DNA of 64,000 nucleotides from Defluviimonas salinarum. Lineage in GTDB: Bacteria; Pseudomonadota; Alphaproteobacteria; Rhodobacterales; Rhodobacteraceae. Made by a program: the position numbers and the translations under genes. Shown piece by piece: positions 8,841 to 21,146 of the stretch. The notes beneath the pieces were generated by a model. The model saw only the letters and a program-made list of their open reading frames with translations, did not search any database and was not told the origin of the DNA. The stretch spans positions 83,194 to 147,193 of the forward strand of contig NZ_JAPDOG010000012.1 of assembly GCF_026013545.1 (NCBI RefSeq), in the 5' to 3' direction. Position 1 is the first letter of the stretch; each line of letters starts with the position of its first letter.

Positions 8841-10508
8841 ATGGCACTCGCCAAGGGGCGCAACGGTCAGCGGTTCTCGGCCAATATCTGGCCGGGTTTC
8901 GTCGACGCCATGACCGCGCTCCTGATGGTGCTGATGTTCGTTCTGACGATCTTCATGATCGTCCAGTTCACCTTGCGCGAGACGATCGACACCCAGGGCG
9001 ACGAACTCGCCGCGCTCAACGAGCAGGTCGCCGGCCTTGCCGATGCGTTGGGTCTTGAACGCGCCCGTTCGGTGGAACTCGAGGGCGAGGTGTCCGGCCT
9101 GAGCGCCGACATCGCGGCGGCCCAGGCTGCCGCCGACCGCCAGACGGCGCTGCTCTCCACGCTCACCGCCAAGCTCGAGGGGCAGGGGGCGGAACTCACC
9201 GCCGCGCAGGCGAAGGTCACGGCATTCGAGACACAGGTCGCCAGCCTGCTTGCCGAGCGCAACGCGGCCCGCACCAAGGCCGAAGCCATGACCGCGGAGC
9301 GCGACACGGCCCGCGGCGCGGCCGAAGCCTTGATCGCCGAGCGTGACGAACTGAAATCGGCGCAGGAGGCGCTGAACCTCGCGGTTGCGGCGGCGCGGGC
9401 CGAAGTTGACGAAAAGGCGGAGGCCGCGCGCCTTGCGGCGGCCCGGCGCTATGCGCTGGAGGCGCTTGTAAACGATCTGCGGGCGAAGCAGGAGGCAGCC
9501 GCCGAGCAGCTGAGCGAGGCGGAGGCCACGCGCCTCACGGAGGCCGCCGCCGCCGCCGCTCTGCGCGAGAAGCTGAAGGGGGCTGAGGACGAACTGACCG
9601 CGATGACGCTGGCGCTCGAGGAACAGCGCCGCCGCGCCGAGGAGACGCTGACGCTTCTGGCCGCTGCCCGCGCCGAACGGGAAGCGGCGGCCGGGCAGGC
9701 GGAGGAGACGCTGAGCGAGGCGGACCGCCAGAAGGCGCTGCTCGCGACCGCGAATGCGGCCCTGGCCGAGGAGCGTGCGGCATCGGCCGAAGCCGCGCGC
9801 AAGGTCGCGCTGCTGAACCAGCAGATCCTCGCGCTGCGCAGCCAGTTGGGCGGGCTGCAGAACCTTCTCGACGCTTCCGCGGCCCGCGATGCCGACGCGA
9901 AGGTACAGATCGAGGCGCTCGGGACCCGGCTGAACTCCGCACTCGCGCAGGTGGCGAGCGAGCAGCGCCGCCGCGCAGAGCTGGAGGAGGCCGAGCGCAA
10001 GCGCTTGGAGGCCGAGGCCGCGGCGCTGAAGGAGGAAACGAAGGAGCTTGCCCGCTACCGCTCGGAGTTCTTCGCGCGGCTTTCGCAGGTGCTCGCCGGA
10101 CGCGAGGGCGTGCGCGTCGTCGGGGACCGGTTCGTCTTTTCCGCCGAAGTCCTGTTCGAACCCGGCTCGGCGGATCTCGCCGCCGAGGGGCGCAGTCAGA
10201 TCGCCAATGTGGCGACCACGCTTCAGGAGCTTGCGGTTGCGATCCCGTCCGAAATCGATTGGGTAATCCGTGTCGACGGCCACACCGACAACCTGCCGCT
10301 CTCGGGCTTCGGCCGGTTCCGCGACAACTGGGAGCTCAGCCAGGGGCGGGCGCTTTCGGTGGTGCGCTTCTTGCAGGGCCAGCTTGGCTTCCCGCCGGAG
10401 CGCCTCGTCGCGGCGGGATTCGGTGAGTACCATCCGGTGGCCGAGGGCGACACGCCGGAGGCGCGGGCGCAGAACCGGCGGATCGAACTCAAGCTTACCG
10501 AACGGTGA
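8841..10508 (+). CDS. MotB/OmpA-like peptidoglycan-binding protein with long coiled coil
   Basis: Protein of 555 residues in three parts. Residues 1-45 hold a single membrane helix (FVDAMTALLMVLMFVLTIFM) with the Asp placed as in MotB/TolR-type proton channels. Residues about 50-405 are an uninterrupted Ala/Glu/Arg-rich coiled coil. Residues about 425-552 are an OmpA-type peptidoglycan-binding domain (VDGHTDNLPL, ELSQGRALSVVRFL, NRRIELKL). The ExbB/MotA-like gene lies 3 bp upstream. The layout suggests a stator that reaches across the periplasm and anchors in the wall. The 350-residue coil is far longer than the MotB linker. Confidence 0.78.
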   Translation: MALAKGRNGQRFSANIWPGFVDAMTALLMVLMFVLTIFMIVQFTLRETIDTQGDELAALNEQVAGLADALGLERARSVELEGEVSGLSADIAAAQAAADRQTALLSTLTAKLEGQGAELTAAQAKVTAFETQVASLLAERNAARTKAEAMTAERDTARGAAEALIAERDELKSAQEALNLAVAAARAEVDEKAEAARLAAARRYALEALVNDLRAKQEAAAEQLSEAEATRLTEAAAAAALREKLKGAEDELTAMTLALEEQRRRAEETLTLLAAARAEREAAAGQAEETLSEADRQKALLATANAALAEERAASAEAARKVALLNQQILALRSQLGGLQNLLDASAARDADAKVQIEALGTRLNSALAQVASEQRRRAELEEAERKRLEAEAAALKEETKELARYRSEFFARLSQVLAGREGVRVVGDRFVFSAEVLFEPGSADLAAEGRSQIANVATTLQELAVAIPSEIDWVIRVDGHTDNLPLSGFGRFRDNWELSQGRALSVVRFLQGQLGFPPERLVAAGFGEYHPVAEGDTPEARAQNRRIELKLTER

Positions 10509-10543
10509 GCGGGCCGGACGCGCCGGACCGGAGAGCGTGACCG

Positions 10544-11533
10544 ATGAGCCTACTCGTCCAACCCCGGCTGATCAACGACCCATGCGGAGATCCCGGTCTC
10601 TATCTCGACTTCCGCTTCGGCCGCCGGGCGATGCTGTTCGATCTCGGCGACACCGCGCCGCTGTCGCCACGAGAACTCCTCCGGGTGTCGCATGTCTTTG
10701 TCAGTCACGCCCACATGGACCACATTGCCGGTCTCGAGCGGCTCTTGCGCCTGCGCCTGCACAGGCCGCTGCCGCTCCATCTCCTTGGGCCGGCCGGGTT
10801 CGTCGGCCAGATGGAAAGTCGGTTCGGCTCCTATACCTGGAACCTGCTTGACGAGACCTCGGTTGATTTCCGAGTCACCGTGCATGATTTTGAAGGCGGG
10901 CGGATCACCCGGGCCGCCGAGTTCTGTGCCCGCAGGCGTTTTCGCAGATGTGATGTGGCAGTGCCCGATCTGAGCACCGGCCTTGTGTTGAGCGAACGCG
11001 AATTCGAGATCCGCGCGGTCGCACTGGACCACGGCATCCCGTCGCTGGGGATTGCATTCCGGCAGCGCCTTCGCGTGAATGTCTGGCGCAGCGCGCTCGA
11101 TGAGTTGGGGCTTCCGGTCGGTCCGTGGATCGACATCGCCAAGCGGGCGCTGCGCGACGGATTGCCTGACCGCCACCGGATCGCGGTGCCCGGGGCCGGG
11201 GAGGTTCCGCTCGGCCTCCTGCGCGCGCGGGTGTTCCGGCGCGAGAAGGAGCAGCATTTCGCTTATGTGACCGACGCCGCCGATACCGCGGACAACCGCG
11301 CCCGCATCGTCGAGCTTGCCCGGGGCGCGGATCACCTCTTCATCGAAGCGGTCTTTCCCGAGGCCGACCGCTCCTTCGCGACCACGTCGCGCCACCTGAC
11401 GGCGCGGGCGGCCGGAGAGATCGCGCGGGCGGCGGGCGTGGCCGGACTCACGCCGTTTCACCACTCCGCGCGCTATGCCGACGCCGCCGCGGCACTCGCG
11501 GCCGAGGCGCTGGCGGCCTATGCGACTGGCTAA
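10544..11533 (+). CDS. metallo-beta-lactamase-fold hydrolase, RNase Z-like
   Basis: Protein of 329 residues of the MBL superfamily. The metal motif VSHAHMDHIAG lies at about residues 48-58. The C-terminal part (HLTARAAGEIARAAGV ... LTPFHHSARY) matches the layout of the RNase Z group, where a His and a terminal S-x-R-Y segment complete the site. It is not clearly a canonical tRNA 3'-processing enzyme, because the N-terminus and the middle region (about 90-190) diverge. It follows the stator-like pair by 35 bp and may be cotranscribed. Substrate unknown. Confidence 0.75.
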   Translation: MSLLVQPRLINDPCGDPGLYLDFRFGRRAMLFDLGDTAPLSPRELLRVSHVFVSHAHMDHIAGLERLLRLRLHRPLPLHLLGPAGFVGQMESRFGSYTWNLLDETSVDFRVTVHDFEGGRITRAAEFCARRRFRRCDVAVPDLSTGLVLSEREFEIRAVALDHGIPSLGIAFRQRLRVNVWRSALDELGLPVGPWIDIAKRALRDGLPDRHRIAVPGAGEVPLGLLRARVFRREKEQHFAYVTDAADTADNRARIVELARGADHLFIEAVFPEADRSFATTSRHLTARAAGEIARAAGVAGLTPFHHSARYADAAAALAAEALAAYATG

Positions 11534-11662
11534 TCCGCCCGGAGCCTTTGCTCGGTCTGCCGCGCGGAAGATCGGGAAAACGCAGTCGTAGCCGACGGGG
11601 GCGCCCGTTTTCTTGTTCCGGCCGGGACCGGCACAAACTTTCCGCCACAAGGTCCAAACGAA

Positions 11663-11695
11663 ACGCGGCCGGCACCGGGAAGGTGTCGGCCGCGT
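11663..11695 (-). terminator. Rho-independent terminator for clpA
   Basis: A 14-bp stem (11663-11676 with 11682-11695, one G.U pair) around a 5-nt loop. On the minus strand it follows the clpA stop by about 20 bp and is followed by TTTCGTTT, as expected for an intrinsic terminator. It may also stop rightward transcription from the MBL gene, though with a poorer T tract in that direction. Confidence 0.75.
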
Positions 11696-11715
11696 GTGTT
11701 CGTGTCAATCCAGGC

Positions 11716-14037
11716 TCAGTCCGCGGTCAGGAGCGGTGGCTTCGAGCCGGCAATCCGCGCCTTCTGCGGCTCCTCGATCTCGAGCACGATCGCGCCGTCG
11801 CGTACCTTCACATGAACGACGCCACCCTTCGTGAGTTTGCCGAACAGAAGCTCCTCGGCGAGCGGCTTCTTGATGTGTTCCTGGATCACGCGAGCAAGCG
11901 GACGGGCGCCCATCCGGTCGTCGTAGCCCTTCTCGGCGATCCAGTTGGCCGCTTCCGGGCTCAGCTCGATATGGACGTGGCGGTCCATCAGCTGCGCCTC
12001 GAGCTGCAGGACGAACTTGTCCACGACTTGCAGGATCACTTCGCGCGGCAGCGCCGAGAACGAGATGACCGCATCGAGCCGGTTGCGGAACTCGGGCGTG
12101 AACGTGCGTTCGATCGCGGCGGTGTCTTCGCCCTCGCGCCGGTCACGGCCGAAGCCGATCGCGGACTTGGCAAGCTCGGCCGCACCTGCGTTCGAGGTCA
12201 TGATCAGCACGACGTTGCGGAAATCGACCTGCCGGCCGTTGTGGTCGGTGAGCTTGCCGTGGTCCATCACCTGCAGGAGGATGTTGAACACGTCCGGATG
12301 CGCCTTCTCGATCTCGTCGAGCAAGAGCACGCAATGCGGATGCTGGTCGACGCCGTCGGTCAGCAGCCCGCCCTGGTCGAAGCCGACATAGCCCGGCGGC
12401 GCGCCGATCAGCCGCGAGACGGCGTGCTTCTCCATGTACTCGGACATGTCGAAACGCAGAAGCTCGACGCCGAGCGTATCGGCGAGCTGCTTGGCGACCT
12501 CGGTCTTGCCGACGCCGGTCGGACCGGCGAAGAGGTAGTTGCCGATCGGTTTTTCCGGTTCGCGCAGGCCCGCACGAGCCAGCTTGATCGCGGAGGACAA
12601 CGCCTCGATCGCCTTGTCCTGACCGAAGACGACGCGCTTGAGGGTCTTCTCGAGATCCTTGAGGATCTCGGCATCGTCCTTCGAGACGTTCTTCGGCGGG
12701 ATCCGCGCGATCTTGGCGACGACGGCCTCGATCTCCTTCGGGCCGATCGTCTTGCGCCGCTTCGATTCCGCCACCAGGTGCTGCGCCGCGCCGGCCTCGT
12801 CGATCACGTCGATCGCCTTGTCCGGCAGCTTGCGGTCGTGGATGTAGCGCGCCGAGAGTTCGACCGCGGCCTTGATCGCATCATGCGTGTAACGCAGGTC
12901 GTGGTGCTTCTCGAAATAGGGCTTCAGCCCCATCAGAATCTTGACCGCATCCTCGACCGTCGGTTCGTTCACGTCGATCTTCTGGAACCGGCGGCTAAGC
13001 GCGCGGTCCTTCTCGAAATGCTGGCGGAACTCCTTGTAGGTGGTCGAGCCCATGCAGCGCAGCCGTCCGCCCTGGAGCGCGGGCTTGAGCAGGTTCGACG
13101 CGTCCATCGCCCCGCCCGAAGTCGCCCCGGCGCCGATCACGGTATGGATCTCGTCGATGAAGAGGATCGCGTCGGGATGGTCCTCGAGCTCCTTCACGAC
13201 GGCCTTGAGCCGCTCCTCGAAATCTCCGCGATAACGGGTTCCGGCCAAGAGCGCGCCCATGTCGAGCGAGAAGATCGTGGCATGTTCGAGCACCTCGGGT
13301 GTCTCGCCGCGCGTGATCTTCAGCGCGAGGCCCTCGGCGATGGCGGTCTTGCCGACACCGGATTCGCCCACCAGAAGGGGGTTGTTCTTCCGCCGGCGGC
13401 ACAGGACCTGGATGCAGCGCTCGATCTCCGCCTCGCGGCCGATGAGCGGGTCGACATCGCCTTTCTTGGATTTTGCGTTGAGGTCGATGCAGAACTTCGA
13501 GAGCGCCGATTCCTTGGCCTCTCCATCCGCCTGCGAGGTCGGATGGTCCTCCTGCTCCTGTGCGCCGGTGACCGGCCGGGTTTCCCCGAAGGACGGATCC
13601 TTGGCCACGCCATGAGCGATGAAATTCACTGCGTCGTAGCGGGTCATGTCCTGTTCCTGCAGGAAGTACGCGGCGTTCGATTCCCGTTCCGCGAAGATCG
13701 CGACGAGAACGTTGGCACCGGTGACCTCGGTCCGGCCCGAGGACTGTACATGGATCGCGGCCCGCTGAATGACCCTCTGGAACGCGGCCGTTGGCACGGC
13801 CTCCGACCCGTCCACATCGGTCACGAGCGTCGAAAGGTCGTCGTCGATGAATTCTACGAGCGTCTTGCGCAGTTCCTCGATGTCGACCGAGCAGGCGCGC
13901 ATCACTTTTGCGGCGTCCGGCTCGTCGATCAGGGCGAGGAGCAGATGTTCGAGAGTTGCAAGTTCATGGCGCCGCGCATTGGCCAAGGCCAGCGCCGCGT
14001 GGATTGCCTGTTCGAGCGTGTTCGAAAATGACGGCAC
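11716..14037 (-). CDS. clpA: ATP-dependent Clp protease ATP-binding subunit ClpA
   Basis: AAA+ unfoldase of 773 residues that feeds substrates to the ClpP peptidase in the cytosol. An N-terminal double Clp-N domain (about 1-140) is followed by AAA-1 with Walker A GESGVGKTAIAEG and Walker B ILFIDEIHT, and AAA-2 with GPTGVGKTEVAKQ and CVLLLDEIEKAHPD. The acidic linker at about 145-175 is typical of ClpA, and the long ClpB-type middle coiled coil is absent. The start codon is GTG, preceded by AAGGAG at 7 bp spacing. No clpS adaptor gene lies just upstream, where it often does in other bacteria. Confidence 0.95.
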   Translation of the reverse strand: MPSFSNTLEQAIHAALALANARRHELATLEHLLLALIDEPDAAKVMRACSVDIEELRKTLVEFIDDDLSTLVTDVDGSEAVPTAAFQRVIQRAAIHVQSSGRTEVTGANVLVAIFAERESNAAYFLQEQDMTRYDAVNFIAHGVAKDPSFGETRPVTGAQEQEDHPTSQADGEAKESALSKFCIDLNAKSKKGDVDPLIGREAEIERCIQVLCRRRKNNPLLVGESGVGKTAIAEGLALKITRGETPEVLEHATIFSLDMGALLAGTRYRGDFEERLKAVVKELEDHPDAILFIDEIHTVIGAGATSGGAMDASNLLKPALQGGRLRCMGSTTYKEFRQHFEKDRALSRRFQKIDVNEPTVEDAVKILMGLKPYFEKHHDLRYTHDAIKAAVELSARYIHDRKLPDKAIDVIDEAGAAQHLVAESKRRKTIGPKEIEAVVAKIARIPPKNVSKDDAEILKDLEKTLKRVVFGQDKAIEALSSAIKLARAGLREPEKPIGNYLFAGPTGVGKTEVAKQLADTLGVELLRFDMSEYMEKHAVSRLIGAPPGYVGFDQGGLLTDGVDQHPHCVLLLDEIEKAHPDVFNILLQVMDHGKLTDHNGRQVDFRNVVLIMTSNAGAAELAKSAIGFGRDRREGEDTAAIERTFTPEFRNRLDAVISFSALPREVILQVVDKFVLQLEAQLMDRHVHIELSPEAANWIAEKGYDDRMGARPLARVIQEHIKKPLAEELLFGKLTKGGVVHVKVRDGAIVLEIEEPQKARIAGSKPPLLTAD

Positions 14038-14241
14038 GTTCGTGCTCCTTTCCCATCCAGCAGGGTGGCCCGTGGGCCGGTACCTACTTTCGCCTCATAC
14101 TATTAAAGTTCGGTGGAATTCGGGCGGCTTCAAGTGTTTTCTTGCCGATTTCGCCCAATGCTCGATCAGTGACGCAAAATTTGAACGATTTTCGGCCTTT
14201 CGTGACCGATTCGTGCCTAATCGGTTCGGAAATGTGACAGG

Positions 14242-15009
14242 TCAGAACCGGTCTTTGCGCGCGCGGATCTCGGCGAAGACCTCGGCGTCGCCCGCGCCCT
14301 GCATGCCGAGCGCGGTCTTCACCTCTGCAAGGCGTGCGCGCAGGAACGGGTTCGTCGCAAGCTCCTCGGCGAGGGTCGAGGGAACGGTCGCACGCCCTTT
14401 CGCACGCGCGGCGTCCACCGATTTCGCACGCGCCGCCAGCGCGGCGTTCCCCGGCTCGATCGTCAGGGCGAAGCGGGCATTCGACTGGGTGTATTCATGG
14501 CCCGAACAGACCAGTGTTTCCGGAGGCAGGGCCGCCAGCTTGCAGAGACTGTCCCACATCTGGTGAGCGGTGCCCTCGAAAAGCCGGCCACAGCCGAGTG
14601 CCATGAGGCTGTCCCCGGTAAAGACAATTCCCGAGTCTGCGAAATGGTAGGCGATATGGCCGATGGTATGGCCGGAAACGTCGATCACAGTGCCTCTGCA
14701 CATTCCGATCCGAACGGTGTCGCCCGCGGTGACCGCCTCGTCCAGCGGTGGCAACCTATGGGCGTCGGCCGCGGCGCCGATGACGCGGGCGCCGGTCGCG
14801 GCGGCAAGGGAGGGGACGCCGTCGATGTGGTCGCCGTGGTGGTGGGTGATCAGGATGTGGCTAGCCCGCCAGCCCCGGGCGGACAGGGCGTTGAGGATCG
14901 GCGCTGCTTCTGGGACGTCCACGACGGCGGTCGCGCCGGTCGCGACATCATGGGCGAGGTAAGCGTAGTTGTCGCTCAGGCAGGGAACGGTGACGATTTC
15001 CAGGGGCAT
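14242..15009 (-). CDS. gloB: hydroxyacylglutathione hydrolase (glyoxalase II)
   Basis: Zinc metallohydrolase of 255 residues completing methylglyoxal detoxification by hydrolysing S-D-lactoylglutathione. Visible are the N-terminal VPCLSDNYAYL, the binuclear metal motif THHHGDHIDG (residues 55-64), GHTIGHIAY and the later GHEYT. The ATG at 15009 gives the family length; longer frames upstream add unrelated sequence that overlaps the divergent methyltransferase gene. The two starts are only about 60 bp apart. Confidence 0.93.
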   Translation of the reverse strand: MPLEIVTVPCLSDNYAYLAHDVATGATAVVDVPEAAPILNALSARGWRASHILITHHHGDHIDGVPSLAAATGARVIGAAADAHRLPPLDEAVTAGDTVRIGMCRGTVIDVSGHTIGHIAYHFADSGIVFTGDSLMALGCGRLFEGTAHQMWDSLCKLAALPPETLVCSGHEYTQSNARFALTIEPGNAALAARAKSVDAARAKGRATVPSTLAEELATNPFLRARLAEVKTALGMQGAGDAEVFAEIRARKDRF

Positions 15010-15071
15010 GGCGTTTCGTGTATGTTTCCGTATGCTTCCACTGACTTTTGCCGATGGAAGCGACGGGCGCA

Positions 15072-15818
15072 ATGCATCTCGACGTTCTCGACCTGAGGAA
15101 TTTCTACTACCGCACCCAGCTCGGGCGCGTCGCCCAGAAGGCCATTCGGGATCAGGTCGTCGATCTCTGGCCGCCTGCGAAGGGTCAGACGGTGGCCGGA
15201 TTCGGATTCGCCGCACCCTTGCTGCGCCCCTATCTGGCCGAGGCGCGGCGCGTGGTCGGTCTGATGCCCGGACCGCAGGGCGTGATGCCCTGGCCCGCCG
15301 GGATGGAGAACGTCTCGGTCCTCTGCGAGGAGACGCAATGGCCGCTCGAGACGGGCATGGTCGATCGGCTCGTAGTGCTGCACGGCCTGGAGACGTCGGA
15401 AAATCCGACGGCGCTGCTTGACGAGTGCTGGCGCGTGCTCGGCCCGGGAGGCAGGGCGCTCTTCATCGTTCCGAACCGGTCCGGCCTCTGGTCGCGCTCG
15501 GACCGGACTCCGTTCGGTTATGGTCGCCCCTATTCGATGAGCCAGCTCGACGGCCAGCTCCGCCGCCACAACTTCGCGGCCGAACGCCAGCAATCCGCGC
15601 TCTTCGCGCCACCAAGCTCGCGCCGCTTCTGGCTGCGCACCGCGCCGATGTGGGAACGCTTCGGACACCGCGTGTCGTCGGTTCTGGCGGGCGGCGTGCT
15701 GATGCTCGAGGTTTCGAAACAGGTCCACGCGCCACAGCGCCCGGGCCTCGCGACCGCGGTACGGCGACCGCTGAAAGTGCTCGAGGCGCTCCCCAAGCCG
15801 ACGGCCGAGCCGGCGTGA
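15072..15818 (+). CDS. class I SAM-dependent methyltransferase family protein
   Basis: Protein of about 248 residues resembling class I methyltransferases, but with a weak SAM-binding glycine motif ([15 protein letters not shown] at about 35-50). The region [39 protein letters not shown] matches motifs after the SAM site in this fold; only short parts of it are needed to see it. The start at 15072 ([13 protein letters not shown]) is preferred; 15054 is also in frame and neither has a strong ribosome site. It is divergent from gloB. Substrate unknown; an earlier C-terminal His/Trp pattern gives no clue. Confidence 0.7.
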   Translation: MHLDVLDLRNFYYRTQLGRVAQKAIRDQVVDLWPPAKGQTVAGFGFAAPLLRPYLAEARRVVGLMPGPQGVMPWPAGMENVSVLCEETQWPLETGMVDRLVVLHGLETSENPTALLDECWRVLGPGGRALFIVPNRSGLWSRSDRTPFGYGRPYSMSQLDGQLRRHNFAAERQQSALFAPPSSRRFWLRTAPMWERFGHRVSSVLAGGVLMLEVSKQVHAPQRPGLATAVRRPLKVLEALPKPTAEPA

Positions 15819-15830
15819 CTCGCGGCCAAT

Positions 15831-15848
15831 GAAACAGGATTCTGTTTC
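15831..15848 (+). terminator. possible weak hairpin terminator after methyltransferase gene
   Basis: A perfect 7-bp inverted repeat, GAAACAG and CTGTTTC, around a 4-nt loop, lies 13 bp after the methyltransferase stop. There is no proper T tract behind it, so it could be a weak terminator or a protein-binding dyad in the ATP synthase upstream region. Confidence 0.3.
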
Positions 15849-15975
15849 GTATCCGTACTGTTAACGCCCAAACCCGCGCTGCGAAAAAGCAACATTTCCC
15901 GCCGTGTTTGGGGAATCTTCGGGAACTCTTTGAAAAGGCAGAAAAACCCTCGTCCCAATAAGTTCGTCAAGGCGG

Positions 15976-16004
15976 TTGCTAGGTCCGGACGGCTCTGCTA
16001 CACC
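15976..16004 (+). promoter_or_regulatory. candidate sigma-70 promoter of the ATP synthase operon
   Basis: TTGCTA at 15976-15981 and TACACC at 15999-16004 are separated by 17 bp, about 100 bp before the atpH start. The match to consensus is moderate. The remainder of the 286-bp gap (15819-16104) holds a small AT-rich stretch and the hairpin noted before, and no gene. Confidence 0.35.
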
Positions 16005-16104
16005 CGCGCCGAACTTCGGCCGTGCGCGTCCGCGCACGCCATAGGTGGCCTCTGACCTGACAATAAAAAAGAGGCGATGGGACAGAACAATCGGAAGGGT
16101 GGAC

Positions 16105-16664
16105 GTGTCCGAACCAGCTTCGATTTCCGCAGGGATCGCCGGTCGCTATGCGACGGCCGTGTTTGAACTCGCCAAGGAGGCCAATGGCCTCAAGGCGCTC
16201 GAGGGGGATGTGGACGCGCTCGGCGCCGCGCTGGCGGAAAGCGCGGATCTGCGGACGCTGATCGCCTCCCCGGTTTATTCGCGCGAGGAGCAGGCCAAAT
16301 CGGTCGGTGCGCTTGCTGCTAAGATGGGGCTCTCCGCGACGCTCGCCAATACGCTCGGCCTGATGGCTTCGAGCCGCCGGCTCTTCGTGCTGCCGCAACT
16401 CCTGACGGCCCTGCGCGACATGATCGCGGAGGAGAAGGGCGAAGTGACCGCCGAGGTTACCGCCGCCGCCGCGTTGACCAAGACGCAGGCCGAGAAGCTC
16501 GCCGCGTCGCTCAAGAAGACAGTCGGCAAGACCGTCAAGCTCGACACCACCGTCGATGAAAGCCTCATCGGCGGCCTTATCGTCAAAGTGGGCTCGAAGA
16601 TGATCGACACCTCGATCCGCTCGAAGCTCGCTTCCCTGCAGAATGCTATGAAAGAGGTCGGATA

Positions 16665-16665
<1 letters not shown>
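16105..16665 (+). CDS. atpH: F0F1 ATP synthase subunit delta
   Basis: Peripheral-stalk subunit of 186 residues linking F1 to F0. The GTG at 16105 is chosen: GGAAGGG lies at 16093-16099 and the protein then starts [20 protein letters not shown], as in related species; the longer in-frame ATG at 16045 would add 20 basic residues. The C-terminal part carries [19 protein letters not shown], the most conserved section of the family. The stop shares bases with the atpA start (TAATG). It is the first gene of atpHAGDC; F0 genes (atpI, B, E, F) are not in this window, as is usual in this group. Confidence 0.95.
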
Positions 16666-18203
<1,538 letters not shown>

Positions 18204-18223
18204 GCGAGGGGAGGGACAGGGAT

Positions 18224-19099
18224 ATGCCCAGCCTTAAGGACCTTAAGAACCGGATCGGAAGCGTCAAGTCGACGCGGAAGATCACCAAGGCCATGCAGAT
18301 GGTCGCGGCGGCCAAGCTCCGCCGCGCCCAGGAGGCCGCCGAAGCCGCCCGGCCCTATGCCGAGCGGATGAACGCGGTCATGTCTTCGCTCGCCGCGTCG
18401 GTCGGCGGGTCCGATGCGGCGCCGCGGCTTCTGGCCGGGACCGGTGCCGATCAGACCCACCTTCTGGTCGTGATGACGGCCGAGCGGGGCCTCTGCGGCG
18501 GTTTCAACTCGACCATCGTGCGGCTTGCCCGCACGAAGGCGAACGACCTTCTGAAGCAGGGCAAGACGGTGAAGATCCTGACCGTCGGCAAGAAGGGCCG
18601 CGAGCAGCTGAAGCGCGATTTCGCGAAGTATTTCGTCGCGCATATCGATCTCTCCGACGTCAAGAAGATGGGTTACGACAATGCGCAAGGCATTGCGCGT
18701 GACCTGATCCACCGCTTCGACCACGGCGAGTTCGACGTCGCGACGATCTTCTTCAACCGCTTCCAGTCGGTGATCTCTCAGGTCCCGACCGAACAGCAGG
18801 TGATCCCGGCGAAGTTCGACGCGGACGCGGAGGAAGGCGCCTCGACGCTCTACGACTACGAGCCCTCGGAGGAGGAGATCCTCGCCGACCTCCTGCCGCG
18901 CGGGGTGGCCACGCAGGTCTTCACCGCGCTTCTGGAGAACGCGGCCTCGGAGCAGGGCGCGCGGATGACCGCGATGGACAACGCCACCCGCAACGCCGGC
19001 GACATGATCGACCGGCTGACCATCGAGTACAACCGCTCGCGTCAGGCCGCGATCACCAAGGAACTCATCGAAATCATTTCGGGCGCCGAGGCGCTCTGA
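18224..19099 (+). CDS. atpG: F0F1 ATP synthase subunit gamma
   Basis: Central rotor shaft of F1, 291 residues. The N-terminal helix [20 protein letters not shown] and the C-terminal helix with [19 protein letters not shown] form the antiparallel coiled coil typical of the family; the middle section ([10 protein letters not shown]) is the conserved Rossmann-like part. GGGAGGGACAGGG precedes the start. It is 20 bp after atpA. Confidence 0.98.
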   Translation: MPSLKDLKNRIGSVKSTRKITKAMQMVAAAKLRRAQEAAEAARPYAERMNAVMSSLAASVGGSDAAPRLLAGTGADQTHLLVVMTAERGLCGGFNSTIVRLARTKANDLLKQGKTVKILTVGKKGREQLKRDFAKYFVAHIDLSDVKKMGYDNAQGIARDLIHRFDHGEFDVATIFFNRFQSVISQVPTEQQVIPAKFDADAEEGASTLYDYEPSEEEILADLLPRGVATQVFTALLENAASEQGARMTAMDNATRNAGDMIDRLTIEYNRSRQAAITKELIEIISGAEAL

Positions 19100-19117
19100 C
19101 GAAACCGGAGAAACTAG

Positions 19118-20560
<1,443 letters not shown>

Positions 20561-20569
20561 GGGGGCGAG

Positions 20570-20968
20570 ATGGCCGATACGATGCAGTTCGACCTCGTCA
20601 GCCCTGAACGGCGGCTTGCCTCCGTTCAGGCCCGCGAGGTTCGCATTCCGGGCGCCGATGGCGACCTGACGGCAATGCCCGACCATTCGCCGCTGATCAC
20701 GACGCTGCGTCCCGGCATTCTCACTGTCGTCACCGCCGAAGGCATGAACGACTATGCCGTCATCGGCGGCTTCGCCGAGATTTCGGCAGCGGGCGCCTCG
20801 GTTCTGGCCGAGCGTGCGATGCCGAAAGCCGAGGTGAAGGCGTCCGACATGGACGCGCTCATTGCAGATGCGACGGCCGAGGTCGCCGAGGCCCCGGCCG
20901 AGGGCAAGGACGCCGCGAACAAGCTCGTTGCGGACCTTCAGGCCCTGAAGGCCGCGCTCGGGCTCTGA
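20570..20968 (+). CDS. atpC: F0F1 ATP synthase subunit epsilon
   Basis: Rotor-stalk subunit of 132 residues coupling gamma to the c-ring and able to inhibit ATP hydrolysis in the family. The N-terminal beta-sandwich (FDLVSPERRLASVQA, IPGADGDLTAMPDHSPLIT) is typical; the C-terminal helical part is Ala-rich and shorter than in enteric bacteria. It ends the operon, 10 bp after atpD, and is followed by a strong terminator. Confidence 0.96.
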   Translation: MADTMQFDLVSPERRLASVQAREVRIPGADGDLTAMPDHSPLITTLRPGILTVVTAEGMNDYAVIGGFAEISAAGASVLAERAMPKAEVKASDMDALIADATAEVAEAPAEGKDAANKLVADLQALKAALGL

Positions 20969-20993
20969 GCCTCAGATATGCGACGCGATCATC

Positions 20994-21023
20994 CGGGCGG
21001 CCTTCGGGCCGCCCGTTGCTTTT
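20994..21023 (+). terminator. Rho-independent terminator of the ATP synthase operon
   Basis: A perfect 9-bp stem, CGGGCGGCC (20994-21002) with GGCCGCCCG (21007-21015), around a TTCG tetraloop, followed by TTGCTTTTC. It lies 25 bp after the atpC stop. Confidence 0.9.
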
Positions 21024-21146
21024 CGTGGACGGCCGATGAATTATCGAGACACAATCTCAACCGGATCTATGTGTCCGTGTCAGAACCAATTTACCAATTG
21101 TCTACCAGCATCCACTAGCTACGGTGGTGCTAAATCGGGGACTTAG

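Noticed and set aside
7641..10508. Zorya-type phage defence (ZorA/ZorB stator)
   Set aside because: The long coil is in the MotB-like, not the MotA-like, protein, and no ZorC, ZorD or ZorE nuclease or helicase follows.
11548..14031. 827-codon plus-strand frame opposite clpA
   Set aside because: It is the antisense shadow of clpA, a known consequence of high GC; no domain or ribosome site.
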